64,000 nt of DNA, taken from G963667075 sp963667075 (GTDB lineage Bacteria; Pseudomonadota; Alphaproteobacteria; Micavibrionales; Micavibrionaceae). The position numbers were made by a program, and so were the translations under genes. The notes beneath the pieces are model-generated. The model worked only from the letters and a program-made list of their open reading frames with translations, was not told where the DNA came from and ran no database searches. Numbering within the stretch: the stretch's first letter is position 1; every line of letters begins with the position of its first letter. The stretch is from the NCBI GenBank assembly GCA_963667075.1, contig OY762938.1, positions 1,364,001 through 1,428,000 on the forward strand. Direction: 5' to 3'. Below are positions 33,051 through 41,970 of the stretch, in pieces.

Positions 33051-34094
33051 ATGAGATACAGAGAACTTGGAAAAACCGGTCTGCAGGTTAGTGTGATAGG
33101 GCTTGGTACGATGACGTGGGGGCGTCAGAATACTGAAGAAGAAGGTCATAAGCAGATGGATTATGCCCTTGAACGGGGCGTGAACTTTTTTGATACGGCG
33201 GAAATGTATGCAATACCGCCGACAGCGGAGACAATCGGTAAAACAGAAGAGATTATAGGGACGTGGTTTGCTGCGCGAAAAAACCGGGATAAAGTTGTTT
33301 TGGCTTCAAAAGTTGCCGGTGCCGGGTTTTCCTGGATTCGTGAGGGTAAAAGTGCCATTGATAAAAAGAATATTCTGGCCGCAATCGAGGGCAGTTTAAA
33401 AAGGCTGCAAACAGATTATATAGACCTATATCAGCTTCACTGGCCCAATCGTGATGTCTACCATTTTGATGACCGCTGGGGCTATTCAGCGGCGCATATT
33501 GATAAGGCCGCCGAAGAAGAAAAGTTTGTTGAAGTCTTAGAAGCTTTGGACGAACTTGTAAAAGACGGTAAAGTCAGGCATGTCGGTCTGTCAAACGAGA
33601 CAGCCTGGGGCACGATGAAATATTTGCAGTTGGCTGAAAAATACGGCTTACCACGTATGGCATCTGTTCAGAATGAGTATAGTCTGCTGTGCCGTATGTT
33701 TGATTGGGATATGGGTGAAGTGTCACTGGCTGAAAATGTCGGATTGCTGGCGTGGTCTCCGCTGGCTGGTGGGATGATCAGCGGGAAATATAAAGATGGT
33801 AAAAGGCCGGGCGGTACGCGCTGGTCACTGGATCATCGTCCGTTGTTCAGGGATACTGAATGGGCCAACAGGGCGGTCGATTCTTATATTGATGTGGCAC
33901 AGAAACACGGTCTGGATGTTTGCCAGATGGCTCTTGCCTTTGTGAATGACCGGCCTTTTGTCACCTCTAACCTGATTGGCGCGACAAATATGGAACAGCT
34001 AAAGAGCAATATTGAGTCTGTTGATATTACCTTGAGCGAAGAGGTTTTAAATGATATCGAGGCTGTTCGCCGTGATTATCCAATGCCGTACTAA
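33051..34094 (+). CDS. aldo/keto reductase, Tas-like
   Basis: A 347-residue TIM-barrel oxidoreductase using NADPH. Strong resemblance along the whole length to E. coli Tas: start RELGKTGLQVSVIGLGTMTW, catalytic Asp-Tyr in FFDTAEMYAIPPTAETIG, Lys in VLASKVAG, His in DLYQLHWPNRD, and cofactor-binding C-terminus NLIGATNMEQLKSNIES. The substrate in the cell is unknown. GGAGGGGG lies seven bases before the ATG. It shares a strand with, and lies nine bases before, the UvrD/PcrA helicase gene. Confidence 0.93.
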   Translation: MRYRELGKTGLQVSVIGLGTMTWGRQNTEEEGHKQMDYALERGVNFFDTAEMYAIPPTAETIGKTEEIIGTWFAARKNRDKVVLASKVAGAGFSWIREGKSAIDKKNILAAIEGSLKRLQTDYIDLYQLHWPNRDVYHFDDRWGYSAAHIDKAAEEEKFVEVLEALDELVKDGKVRHVGLSNETAWGTMKYLQLAEKYGLPRMASVQNEYSLLCRMFDWDMGEVSLAENVGLLAWSPLAGGMISGKYKDGKRPGGTRWSLDHRPLFRDTEWANRAVDSYIDVAQKHGLDVCQMALAFVNDRPFVTSNLIGATNMEQLKSNIESVDITLSEEVLNDIEAVRRDYPMPY

Positions 34095-34103
34095 CAAATT
34101 ATA

Positions 34104-36281
34104 ATGCAACATTCTATGCAGCAGAAAAATATGCCCGCTTATCTGGAAGGATTGAATGAGGCGCAGTCAGAGGCCGTCCAGACAGTTGATGGGCCCTTGC
34201 TGGTGTTGGCGGGTGCTGGTACGGGCAAGACGCGGGTTTTGACAACGCGGCTGGCGCATATTCTGGCGACCAGTCGGGCCTGGCCGTCACAGATTCTGGC
34301 TGTGACCTTTACAAATAAGGCCGCGCAGGAAATGAGAGAGCGTGTTTCGTCACTTCTTGGTGGGCAAGGCGTTGAAGGCTGGTGGCTTGGTACTTTTCAT
34401 GCGCTGGCGGCAAGGATGCTGCGTCGTCATGCTGATTTAGCGGGATTAGGCAGCAATTTCACCATTATTGACGCGGATGATCAGGTGCGGCTTCTGAAAC
34501 AGATTATGGAAGCTGAACACGTTGATACCAAAAAATGGGCTCCCAAAGCCATGATCTCTTATATTGAGCGTTGGAAAGACAAAGGGCAATCTCCAGAAGA
34601 CTTATCTCCCCGCGAAGCCGGAGAGGTGGCAGATGGAAAAATGGTGCGGCTTTACGGTTTGTATCAGCAACGCTTGAAGGCCTCTAATGCTTGCGATTTT
34701 GGCGATCTTTTACTGCATGTTATTAAAATCTTGAGAAAACCAGAGAATGCACATGTGCTGGAAGATTATCACAGGCGTTTTCGTTATATTTTGGTGGATG
34801 AATATCAGGATACCAATGTTGCGCAGTATCTATGGCTTAGATTGATTGCGCAAGGCACCGGAAATATATGCTGTGTAGGGGATGATGACCAGTCTATTTA
34901 TGGCTGGCGCGGGGCGGAAGTCGGCAATATTTTGCGTTTTGAGAAGGATTTTCCGGGAGCAAAGACGGTGCGGCTTGAAGAGAATTACCGTTCAACCGGC
35001 CATATTCTTGCGGCCGCTAATCACATTATTGCGAATAATGATGGCCGTTTGGGAAAAGATCTTTATTCTCAGGCCGGTGAGGGAGATCTGATTACCCTGC
35101 GCGGTTTGTGGGACGGTGAAGCGGAGGCGCGCTGGGCCGGTGAGGAAATAGAGCAGTTGCATAAGAAAATGTCTCTGGATGGTGTCGCTGTTCTTGTGCG
35201 TGCCGGTTTTCAAATGCGTGAATTTGAAGAGCGCTTTATTAATCTGGCCATTCCTTACCGTGTGATAGGCGGGCCGCGTTTTTATGAGAGAAAAGAAATT
35301 CGTGATGCGCTGGCTTATCTGCGTGTTTTGGTGCAGCCGGATGATGATCTGGCATTTGAGCGTATTATAAATCTGCCCAAACGCGGCATTGGTGCCTCTA
35401 CGCTGCAGATTCTTCATGAGCAGGCGAGAGAGCAGGGGATTAGCTTTTACCGGGCTATTCAAGGCGCGTGTAAAGCTGGTGTGTTGCGGCCGAAAGTGCA
35501 AAAAACACTGGAAGATCTTTTATCTGATTTTGATCGGTGGCGCGGTTTGCTGCAGACAATGTCCCATCCCGAGCTTGCGGATCTGGTGTTTATGGAGTCT
35601 GGTTATACCCCTATGTGGCAAAAGGAAAAATCTCCAGATGCTGCGGGTCGTGTAGAGAATCTGAAAGAACTTGTGAATGCGATTGGCGAATTTGAAACGC
35701 TGGCGGCCTTTCTGGAACACATCGCCCTTGTCCTTGAAAATCAAGGCGGCAGAGAGGGAGAGTGTGTAACCCTGATGACTCTGCATGGGGCCAAGGGATT
35801 GGAATTTGATTATGTGTTCCTGCCGGGATGGGAAGAAGGGCTGTTCCCATCGCAGCGGTCTATTGATGAACTTGGCCTAAAGGGCTTGGAAGAAGAACGC
35901 AGGCTGGCCTATGTTGCTATTACGCGTGCTCGCAAAAAAGTCTATATTTCCTATGCAGCAAATCGCAGGATGTATGGCAACTGGATTAGCGCGATCCCTT
36001 CGCGTTTTGTCGATGAGTTGCCGGCTGACCATATAGAGGCTGAAACGGAAAGCGGCCTTTATAATCCGGGGCGCTCTTCGCACTGGGATTCCAGCGGTTT
36101 CAGGGCATTGCCTAAAAAAGAAAAAGCGCAGGAAGTGTCAGGGTTTCACGTTGGGGTGCGTGTCGTGCATGATAGTTTTGGTGGCGGTAAAATCATCCAT
36201 GTTGCGGGGAAAAAACTTGATATTCAGTTCGATGATGGCACGCATAAACGCATCATGGATAGCTTTGTAGAGCTGGAATAG
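34104..36281 (+). CDS. uvrD: ATP-dependent DNA helicase UvrD/PcrA
   Basis: A 725-residue SF1A 3'-5' helicase for repair and clearing replication blocks. In order: Q motif LNEAQSEAV, Walker A GAGTGKTRVL near residue 38, TFTNKAAQEM (Ia), DEYQDTN (II), GDDDQSIYGWRGAE (III), LEENYRS (IV), LMTLHGAKGLEFDYVFLPG (V) and EERRLAYVAITRAR (VI). The C-terminal Tudor-like tail ends in LDIQFDDGTHKRI, known to contact RNA polymerase in PcrA/UvrD. Two further in-frame ATGs lie within 27 bases of the chosen start. Confidence 0.95.
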   Translation: MQHSMQQKNMPAYLEGLNEAQSEAVQTVDGPLLVLAGAGTGKTRVLTTRLAHILATSRAWPSQILAVTFTNKAAQEMRERVSSLLGGQGVEGWWLGTFHALAARMLRRHADLAGLGSNFTIIDADDQVRLLKQIMEAEHVDTKKWAPKAMISYIERWKDKGQSPEDLSPREAGEVADGKMVRLYGLYQQRLKASNACDFGDLLLHVIKILRKPENAHVLEDYHRRFRYILVDEYQDTNVAQYLWLRLIAQGTGNICCVGDDDQSIYGWRGAEVGNILRFEKDFPGAKTVRLEENYRSTGHILAAANHIIANNDGRLGKDLYSQAGEGDLITLRGLWDGEAEARWAGEEIEQLHKKMSLDGVAVLVRAGFQMREFEERFINLAIPYRVIGGPRFYERKEIRDALAYLRVLVQPDDDLAFERIINLPKRGIGASTLQILHEQAREQGISFYRAIQGACKAGVLRPKVQKTLEDLLSDFDRWRGLLQTMSHPELADLVFMESGYTPMWQKEKSPDAAGRVENLKELVNAIGEFETLAAFLEHIALVLENQGGREGECVTLMTLHGAKGLEFDYVFLPGWEEGLFPSQRSIDELGLKGLEEERRLAYVAITRARKKVYISYAANRRMYGNWISAIPSRFVDELPADHIEAETESGLYNPGRSSHWDSSGFRALPKKEKAQEVSGFHVGVRVVHDSFGGGKIIHVAGKKLDIQFDDGTHKRIMDSFVELE

Positions 36282-36358
36282 TTTTTCGTGTATCTTGAAT
36301 AATTATGCGTGCTGTTCTATATTTTTTGCAAGGCAATCTACTATGGAGATGCATCATT

Positions 36359-37273
36359 ATGTCTGCCACATCTATGGAAGGGAAAACAGCAATAGTCTTT
36401 GGCGGGACAGGCTTTGTGGGCGCACATGTCGTTGAGAAACTGGCGCGGGAAGGGGCGTCGGTGCGCATTGCGAGCCGTACGCCAAAATCGGCCTATTATC
36501 TTCGTCCTTGTGGTTTGCCGGGACAGGTCGAGTCGTTTTTTTGTGATTATACGGCCAGATCACTTAATGATGCGCTGAAAAGAGCTGACTATGTTGTTAA
36601 TTGTGTTGGTGCCATATACGAGACACGAAAAACGACATTTGAAAAAACACATGTAGAACTTCCCGCACGGATTGCCAAAGCCTGTGCAAAGCAGGGCGTT
36701 CAGCATTTTGTTCATATATCGGCGCTGGCTGTGGATACAGCGCAATCTGTTTATGCTAAGACCAAACTGGCGGGAGAAAGGCGTATTTTGAGTGCTTTTC
36801 CAGAGGCGGTTATTTTGCGGCCGAGTGTAATTTTTGGCCCTAAAGATTCGTTTTTTAATATGTTTTCTGCTTTGTCCCGCTTTTTGCCCGTTTTTCCTCT
36901 TATCGGGGGTGGTAAAACAAAGTTTCAGCCGGTTTATGCCGGGGATGTGGCACGGGCTGTGATCGAATCTTTTAAAGATTTAAAGGCTAAAGGGCAAGTA
37001 TATGAACTGGGTGGCCCTGAAATACTCTCGTTTAAAGAGATATATGAACGACTTTTTAAATATACAGGCCGGAAAACGGTTTTGTGTCCTTTGCCTTGGT
37101 GGGTAGCTAAATCTCAGGCTTTCTTTATGGAGTTTATGCCAACACCTTTATTGACAAGAGATCAGGTGGAGTCTTTGAAAACAGCCAATATTGTTGGCAA
37201 AGGGGCCAGATCCTTTGATGATTTGGGAATTCACCCAACGGCTTTGGCAGCGGTTTTACCGCGTTATTTATAA
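36359..37273 (+). CDS. NAD-binding protein of the complex I NDUFA9 / extended SDR family
   Basis: About 304 residues. Nucleotide-binding loop FGGTGFVGAHVVEKLAREG at the start, then VVNCVGAIYETRKTTFEKTH, and AKTKLAGERRILSAFPEAVI with VILRPSVIFGPKD, the exact pattern of alphaproteobacterial homologues of the respiratory complex I subunit NDUFA9. The catalytic Tyr of active epimerases is present as YAKTK. Role could be accessory to complex I or an oxidoreductase; no nuo genes are near. The ATG at 36359 is used because it begins just before the nucleotide loop; an earlier ATG at 36305 adds a hydrophobic leader. Confidence 0.88.
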   Translation: MSATSMEGKTAIVFGGTGFVGAHVVEKLAREGASVRIASRTPKSAYYLRPCGLPGQVESFFCDYTARSLNDALKRADYVVNCVGAIYETRKTTFEKTHVELPARIAKACAKQGVQHFVHISALAVDTAQSVYAKTKLAGERRILSAFPEAVILRPSVIFGPKDSFFNMFSALSRFLPVFPLIGGGKTKFQPVYAGDVARAVIESFKDLKAKGQVYELGGPEILSFKEIYERLFKYTGRKTVLCPLPWWVAKSQAFFMEFMPTPLLTRDQVESLKTANIVGKGARSFDDLGIHPTALAAVLPRYL

Positions 37274-37348
37274 TTAAAAAGGTGACAAAGCTTGAACTTG
37301 TTGTCTTTTGAGATATTCTCAATACTCCGTATTTTGAGGAAGGCATAT

Positions 37349-38287
37349 ATGTACAGATTTTTGGCTATTTTATTGATTCTTTTTACTTTTGTTTCGGCTC
37401 CGGCTTATGCAAGACGAATGGAAGGTATTGCGGCGGTTGTTAATGATGAGGTTATTTCTTATTCCGATGTGTCGGATCGTATCAAGCTTGTTATTAGTTC
37501 GTCCGGTATGCCGGATACGGCGGATATGCAGGATCGCCTGCGTCCTCAAATCGTTCATGCGTTGATTGATGAAGTGCTAAGGGTTCAGGAGGCGCGCCGT
37601 TTGTCATTAGATATTTCTCCGCAGGAAATTGAGGAGGCCATCGGCGCTATCGGCGGACAAAATAAAATGACAGGCCAGCAGTTTAAAGAGATGCTGGAGG
37701 CCAGAGGTATTAACCTGAAAACACTCAAAGATCAAATCAGGGCACAGATAGCATGGTCCAAGGTTGTGAACTGGAAAATTAAGCCCGAAGTCAAAGTAAC
37801 TGAAACAGATGTTGATGCGCTATTGCGCCGGCTTGAGGCGAATATTGGCAAGGATCAATACCATGTGGCCGAGATTTTACTGCCTCTGACCAAAGGAACA
37901 AAAGAATCTGATATTGCTGCGCTGGCTCAAAAACTTCATGCGGAGATTTCTGCGACTCCTTCTTCTTTTAAAAAAGTGGCGACACAGTTTTCTAAATCTG
38001 CGACGGCCGCGCAAGGGGGCGATATTGGCTGGGTAACAGAGGACCAGCTCGCTGCAGAAGTGGCTGATACGGTATCGAAAATGGGGGTTGGTAAAATTAG
38101 TCAGCCTGTAAAGTCTTTAAGCGGTTATCATATTCTAAAGCTGATTGATAAAAGAAAGATAGAAGACAAAAACATTCCCTCAATACATCAGTTGCATCAA
38201 AATATCAGTATGGAACAATTAGAGAGGAAACAACGGGGCTATTTCCTGGACATCAGGTCTTCAGCTTTTATAGAAATTCGTGACTGA
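37349..38287 (+). CDS. surA: periplasmic chaperone/peptidyl-prolyl isomerase SurA
   Basis: About 312 residues. Signal peptide (FLAILLILFTFVSAPAYA), SurA N-domain (IAAVVNDEVISYSDVSDRI, IVHALIDEVLRVQEARRL), then a rotamase/PpiC-like domain (YHVAEILLPL, AAQGGDIGWVTEDQLA, SLSGYHILKLIDKR). It guides outer-membrane proteins such as the LPS and exopolysaccharide barrel proteins. The ATG at 37349 follows GAGGAAGG by six bases. rsmA starts with GTG eight bases before its end. Slightly shorter than E. coli SurA: one PPIase domain in place of two. Confidence 0.9.
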   Translation: MYRFLAILLILFTFVSAPAYARRMEGIAAVVNDEVISYSDVSDRIKLVISSSGMPDTADMQDRLRPQIVHALIDEVLRVQEARRLSLDISPQEIEEAIGAIGGQNKMTGQQFKEMLEARGINLKTLKDQIRAQIAWSKVVNWKIKPEVKVTETDVDALLRRLEANIGKDQYHVAEILLPLTKGTKESDIAALAQKLHAEISATPSSFKKVATQFSKSATAAQGGDIGWVTEDQLAAEVADTVSKMGVGKISQPVKSLSGYHILKLIDKRKIEDKNIPSIHQLHQNISMEQLERKQRGYFLDIRSSAFIEIRD

Positions 38288-39125
38288 TCTTTCCGCTCTT
38301 CCTCCTTTAAAAGACATAATTGCGGCACATGATTTGTGTGCGAAGAAGGCACTTGGACAAAATTTCCTGCTTGATCTTAATATCACAGACAAAATCGCGC
38401 GTGTTGCCGGGCCTTTTGAAGGCAAAACCGTGTTTGAAATTGGTCCGGGGCCGGGAGGACTAACGCGCAGCCTGCTTAAGGCCGGGGCAAAAAAAGTTGT
38501 GGCTGTGGAGTTTGATGAAAGAGCTATTGCGGCGCTTCAAAGCCTTGTGACAGCATCTAATAACCGCTTGATGCTTGTACAGGCGGATGCCCTGAAAACA
38601 AATTTGCTGGATTTGGCACCGGAGGCAGAAGAAAGAACTATCGTGGCGAACTTGCCTTATAATATTGCGACACCTTTACTTGTGAACTGGCTAAAACAGA
38701 TCAGAAAAGATCACAGCAGTTTTTCTTCTATGAGCCTCATGTTTCAAAAAGAAGTGGCCATGAGGATTGTTGCGCAGGTGGGCGATAAAGCGTATGGTCG
38801 CCTGGCCATTTTGTCTCAGTGGTTGTGTGATGTGCATAAAGCCTTCGATTTGCCGCCGACCGTGTTTTCGCCGCCGCCAAAAGTTTATTCCTCTATTGTT
38901 CATTTTGTGCCTAAAAAACAGCTTCCCGATGCGCCGCCTTTTGAAAAGATAGAGGAGATTACAGCAAAGGCTTTTGGCCAACGTCGCAAAATGGTGCGCT
39001 CCAGTTTAAAGAACTATACGCATCTGTTTGATGCATGTGGTATTGCGCCTGAAAAAAGAGCAGAAGATTTACCCGTAGAGGCCTATGTGAGACTCGCTCA
39101 ATTATCTGCTGAGGAAGCCGTGTAA
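38280..39125 (+). CDS. rsmA: 16S rRNA (adenine1518/1519-N6)-dimethyltransferase
   Basis: A 281-residue SAM-dependent methyltransferase (KsgA) acting late in 30S assembly. GQNFLLDLNITDKI at the start, SAM loop VFEIGPGPGGLTRSLL, catalytic motif NLPYNIATPLL and a C-terminal FGQRRKMVRSSLKN. All typical. It starts with GTG inside the end of surA (8-base overlap), so it is translationally coupled. The pdxA gene that sits between the two in enterobacteria is missing here. Confidence 0.95.
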   Translation: MTDLSALPPLKDIIAAHDLCAKKALGQNFLLDLNITDKIARVAGPFEGKTVFEIGPGPGGLTRSLLKAGAKKVVAVEFDERAIAALQSLVTASNNRLMLVQADALKTNLLDLAPEAEERTIVANLPYNIATPLLVNWLKQIRKDHSSFSSMSLMFQKEVAMRIVAQVGDKAYGRLAILSQWLCDVHKAFDLPPTVFSPPPKVYSSIVHFVPKKQLPDAPPFEKIEEITAKAFGQRRKMVRSSLKNYTHLFDACGIAPEKRAEDLPVEAYVRLAQLSAEEAV

Positions 39126-39165
39126 TATAGACCTCGTTCAGGATAATAAGTTGTATTTGTAACTT

Positions 39166-39816
39166 TTAAATGCCTTCCATCAATCCACGAACGAATCCCG
39201 GCAGGCCTTTCATACGGTGGCGTTTCATGCGTTCGGCATCCAAAATGGTTTGGGCTTCCTGAATGGATGTATGGATGTCATCATTAATAATGACGTAGTC
39301 ATAGCCGTCATAGTGGCTGATTTCTGCCGATGCCTTGCTCATACGGCTCTTGATGTCTTCTTCATTTTCTTTTGTATCGAGGGACCGATTTCTTAAGCGT
39401 TTTTCAAGGTCTCTGTGGGAGGGAGGCAGGATAAAAACCGAGACAAGATCGTCTTGAATGACTTGTTTGAGTTGCTGGGTGCCTTGCCAGTCAATATCGA
39501 AAATAATGTCTTTTCCTTCTGCCAGTGCGTCTTCTACAGGTTTTTTTGGGGTGCCGTAATAGTTTCCAAACACTTTGGCATGCTCCAGCATATCGCCGTT
39601 TTCTACCATCTTGTCGAATGTCGGAATATCTATGAAGTAATAATCCCGGCCGTGGACTTCTCCTGCTCTGCGTGGTCTTGTTGTGGCAGAAACTGAAACC
39701 TCAAGTGCTTTATTTTGTTTGAGTAACGCACGGGTAATTGTTGTTTTTCCAGCACCGGAAGGTGAGGAGAGTACATACATTAGTCCGCGTTTTTCAAAAA
39801 GATGTTCTTGAGTCAT
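39166..39816 (-). CDS. gmk: guanylate kinase
   Basis: A 216-residue cytosolic kinase making GDP from GMP. P-loop SSPSGAGKTTI near the start, SVSATTRPRRAGEVHGRDYY binds GMP, and DIIFDIDWQGTQQL and RLRNRSLDTKENEEDIKSRM are also typical. Length and motifs standard. It converges with rsmA (40 bases apart) and diverges from the SDR gene. Confidence 0.96.
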   Translation of the reverse strand: MTQEHLFEKRGLMYVLSSPSGAGKTTITRALLKQNKALEVSVSATTRPRRAGEVHGRDYYFIDIPTFDKMVENGDMLEHAKVFGNYYGTPKKPVEDALAEGKDIIFDIDWQGTQQLKQVIQDDLVSVFILPPSHRDLEKRLRNRSLDTKENEEDIKSRMSKASAEISHYDGYDYVIINDDIHTSIQEAQTILDAERMKRHRMKGLPGFVRGLMEGI

Positions 39817-39892
39817 GGATTAGCTGGGCCCATACTAGCTAGCGTGAAGGTCAAAAATTTTTTAAGGCGAAGTATATACCAGGAAGCTGCTC

Positions 39893-40678
39893 ATGAAAAC
39901 CATTCTTATTACCGGCGCCTCAAGTGGCATAGGTGAAGCACTGGCCATATATTATGCAGGCCCGGATATATGTTTGCTGCTCTGTGGCCGTGATGCAGAA
40001 CGTTTGGCCAGAGTGTCCCGCCTTTGTAAGGAAAAAGGGGCAGAGGTACACCGTTCGTTTATTGATGTCCGTACGCGTGACGAATTCAGTAAATGGGTGT
40101 TAGCCATGGATCTGCGTTTTAATATAGATCTGGTTATCGCTAATGCCGGGATTTCCGGTGGGACAGGTACAAAGGGTGATGCCGAGTCAGTCGCGCAGAG
40201 CAGAGAGATTTTTGACGTTAACGTGGGAGGCGTACTTAATACAATAGAGCCCGTTTTACCCCGTATGCTTGAAAGAAGAAACGGACAGATTGCACTTATG
40301 AGTTCATTGGCCTCTTTGGCAAGCTGGCCGGGGGCACCGGCGTATAGTGCCTCCAAAGCGGCTGTACGTGTCTATGGGGAATCTCTGCACGGCACCTTGA
40401 AGGGGAGCGGGGTTAGCGTGAGTGTTATTTGCCCCGGCTTTGTAAAATCCCGCATTACGGATCAGAACCATTTTCCCATGCCTTTCTTTATGTCTGCGGA
40501 AAAAGCGGCGCAGCGTATTGCCAGTGGTTTGACGAAAAAGAAAATACGCATTGCTTTCCCATGGCCGACTTATTTCGTGGCGCGTGCGCTTGGTCTGTTG
40601 CCGCCATCTCTTATGTCTGTTGTTTTATCCAAAGCCCCTGTGAAAACAGCCTTGCCAGAGGATAAAAAATCGGGGTAG
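39893..40678 (+). CDS. short-chain dehydrogenase/reductase
   Basis: 261 residues, classical SDR. Cofactor loop TGASSGIGEAL, NAG motif VIANAGISGG, catalytic Ser in MSSLASL and Tyr-Lys in YSASKAA. A C-terminal hydrophobic extension (FPWPTYFVARALGLLPPSLM) suggests membrane attachment, as in DltE/YkvO-like SDRs acting on lipids. Substrate unknown. It lies divergently from gmk and 52 bases before the ArsR gene. Confidence 0.9.
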   Translation: MKTILITGASSGIGEALAIYYAGPDICLLLCGRDAERLARVSRLCKEKGAEVHRSFIDVRTRDEFSKWVLAMDLRFNIDLVIANAGISGGTGTKGDAESVAQSREIFDVNVGGVLNTIEPVLPRMLERRNGQIALMSSLASLASWPGAPAYSASKAAVRVYGESLHGTLKGSGVSVSVICPGFVKSRITDQNHFPMPFFMSAEKAAQRIASGLTKKKIRIAFPWPTYFVARALGLLPPSLMSVVLSKAPVKTALPEDKKSG

Positions 40679-40730
40679 AAAAGAATAGATGTTGAATTAA
40701 AGCTAAAGTTGATTAAGAGTTGATGGCTAA

Positions 40731-41060
40731 ATGACTGTTGAAGTCGAAAAGAATGCAAAGGAAGCGGCAAAGCTTTTAAAGGCCTTATCGAATGAGAAGC
40801 GCCTTCTTATTTTGTGTACCCTTTATAAGGGGGAGTGTTCGGTAGGTGAATTGGAGGAGGTTGTCAATCTCAGTCAGTCGGCTTTGTCTCAACATCTCTC
40901 AAAACTCAGATGTGATAATCTTGTTATGACGCGGCGCGAGGCCCAGACTATTTATTACTCGCTTGAGGATAGAGCCGTGAAAATGATACTTGGGACGCTT
41001 CATGATATCTTTGCGCCTAACTGGCGAGACGGATCTTGCTTAAGACCTGATCAACGGTAA
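40731..41060 (+). CDS. ArsR-family transcriptional regulator
   Basis: A 109-residue winged-helix repressor. ALSNEKRLLILCTLYKGECS leads into the helix-turn-helix ELEEVVNLSQSALSQHLSKL, then the wing LVMTRREAQTIYYSLED. No metal-binding cysteine pair of the ArsR/SmtB type (only isolated Cys in ILCTLYKGECS), resembling instead the BigR/SoxR-type sulfide or redox sensors, where two cysteines form a disulfide; this is unproven. Its last 44 bases overlap, tail to tail, the 3' end of a glycosyltransferase gene on the other strand. Confidence 0.88.
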   Translation: MTVEVEKNAKEAAKLLKALSNEKRLLILCTLYKGECSVGELEEVVNLSQSALSQHLSKLRCDNLVMTRREAQTIYYSLEDRAVKMILGTLHDIFAPNWRDGSCLRPDQR

Positions 41061-41967
41061 TATCCTCAATCTGTTTTGCTGAGAGAATTGTTAGATCGTG
41101 GCCGAGCGGCGCATGCTTGTTCGGGTTGCTTTCATTTGTCGAAAATAAAACCGTTGAAGGACACCCTGTTACTGAAATCATGTGCATCGGTCCAGTGTCA
41201 TTCCCGATGGCACCGGCTGCGTGTCTGGCTAGTGTAATGATATCAGAAAAAGAGGTTTGGCCGGTTAAGTCTAAAATATCAGGATTCGCATTTATGATAT
41301 CTTTTGCAATATCTCTTTCGTAGTTTGAGCCAATGATGACGGGTTGAAAGCCTCTTGTTAAGAGCACTCTGGTGAGTTGTTTATAATATCTTACCGGCCA
41401 TTTTTTCCCCGGTCTTGAGGGCGCACAGCCTGGTACAATCAGGATATATGGCTTTTTGAGCGGGAGGGCGGAGATATCACTTTTCATCCAGTCCATGGGG
41501 TCTATGTCGATATCTTTAATACCGGCCAGAGCCAGAGTCTGTATATGGCCTTCGAAGGCTCTGCCCTTTGTGCGTTCTGGTGAATCGTTTCGGTGGGAGG
41601 CCCCTTTGGCTGCACCGACCCATTCCGGTTTGTTTGAGGCAGAAAACAGTTTTAGATAAAAGCTTGTGCGATCGTTGTTTTGCAGGTCATAGACACGGGA
41701 AAAGCCTGCTTCATTTAATTTTTTTCTAAAGCGGTAGAGCTTTTTGATATCAAACCATTTGGGACGCTCGTCAATCCACACGTCATCAAAGTAGGGGCTT
41801 TCTTTTCCAAAGGATACATAAGGCGTTGTGGTCAGGAGTGTCATATGATCATCAGGATGCGCTTTTCTAATGGCTTTCATGGGCCCTAAAGCCTGAATGA
41901 AATCACCTAAAGCACCAAGTTTGATAACAAGGATGCGTTTTTTGTCTTTATCGTTATTCATGAACAT
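41017..41967 (-). CDS. glycosyltransferase family 9 (heptosyltransferase-like)
   Basis: About 316 residues of the ADP-heptose:LPS heptosyltransferase fold. N-terminal ILVIKLGALGDFIQALGPMK, central YILIVPGCAPSRPGKKWPVR, and the nucleotide-sugar site AIGNDTGPMHMISVTGCP are clear. Likely adds a sugar to the LPS core or a related glycan on the cytosolic side. Start at 41967 or two codons later. It is three bases downstream of a family-4 glycosyltransferase, so the two form an operon. Confidence 0.9.
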   Translation of the reverse strand: MFMNNDKDKKRILVIKLGALGDFIQALGPMKAIRKAHPDDHMTLLTTTPYVSFGKESPYFDDVWIDERPKWFDIKKLYRFRKKLNEAGFSRVYDLQNNDRTSFYLKLFSASNKPEWVGAAKGASHRNDSPERTKGRAFEGHIQTLALAGIKDIDIDPMDWMKSDISALPLKKPYILIVPGCAPSRPGKKWPVRYYKQLTRVLLTRGFQPVIIGSNYERDIAKDIINANPDILDLTGQTSFSDIITLARHAAGAIGNDTGPMHMISVTGCPSTVLFSTNESNPNKHAPLGHDLTILSAKQIEDITVDQVLSKIRLAS

Positions 41968-41970
41968 GAC

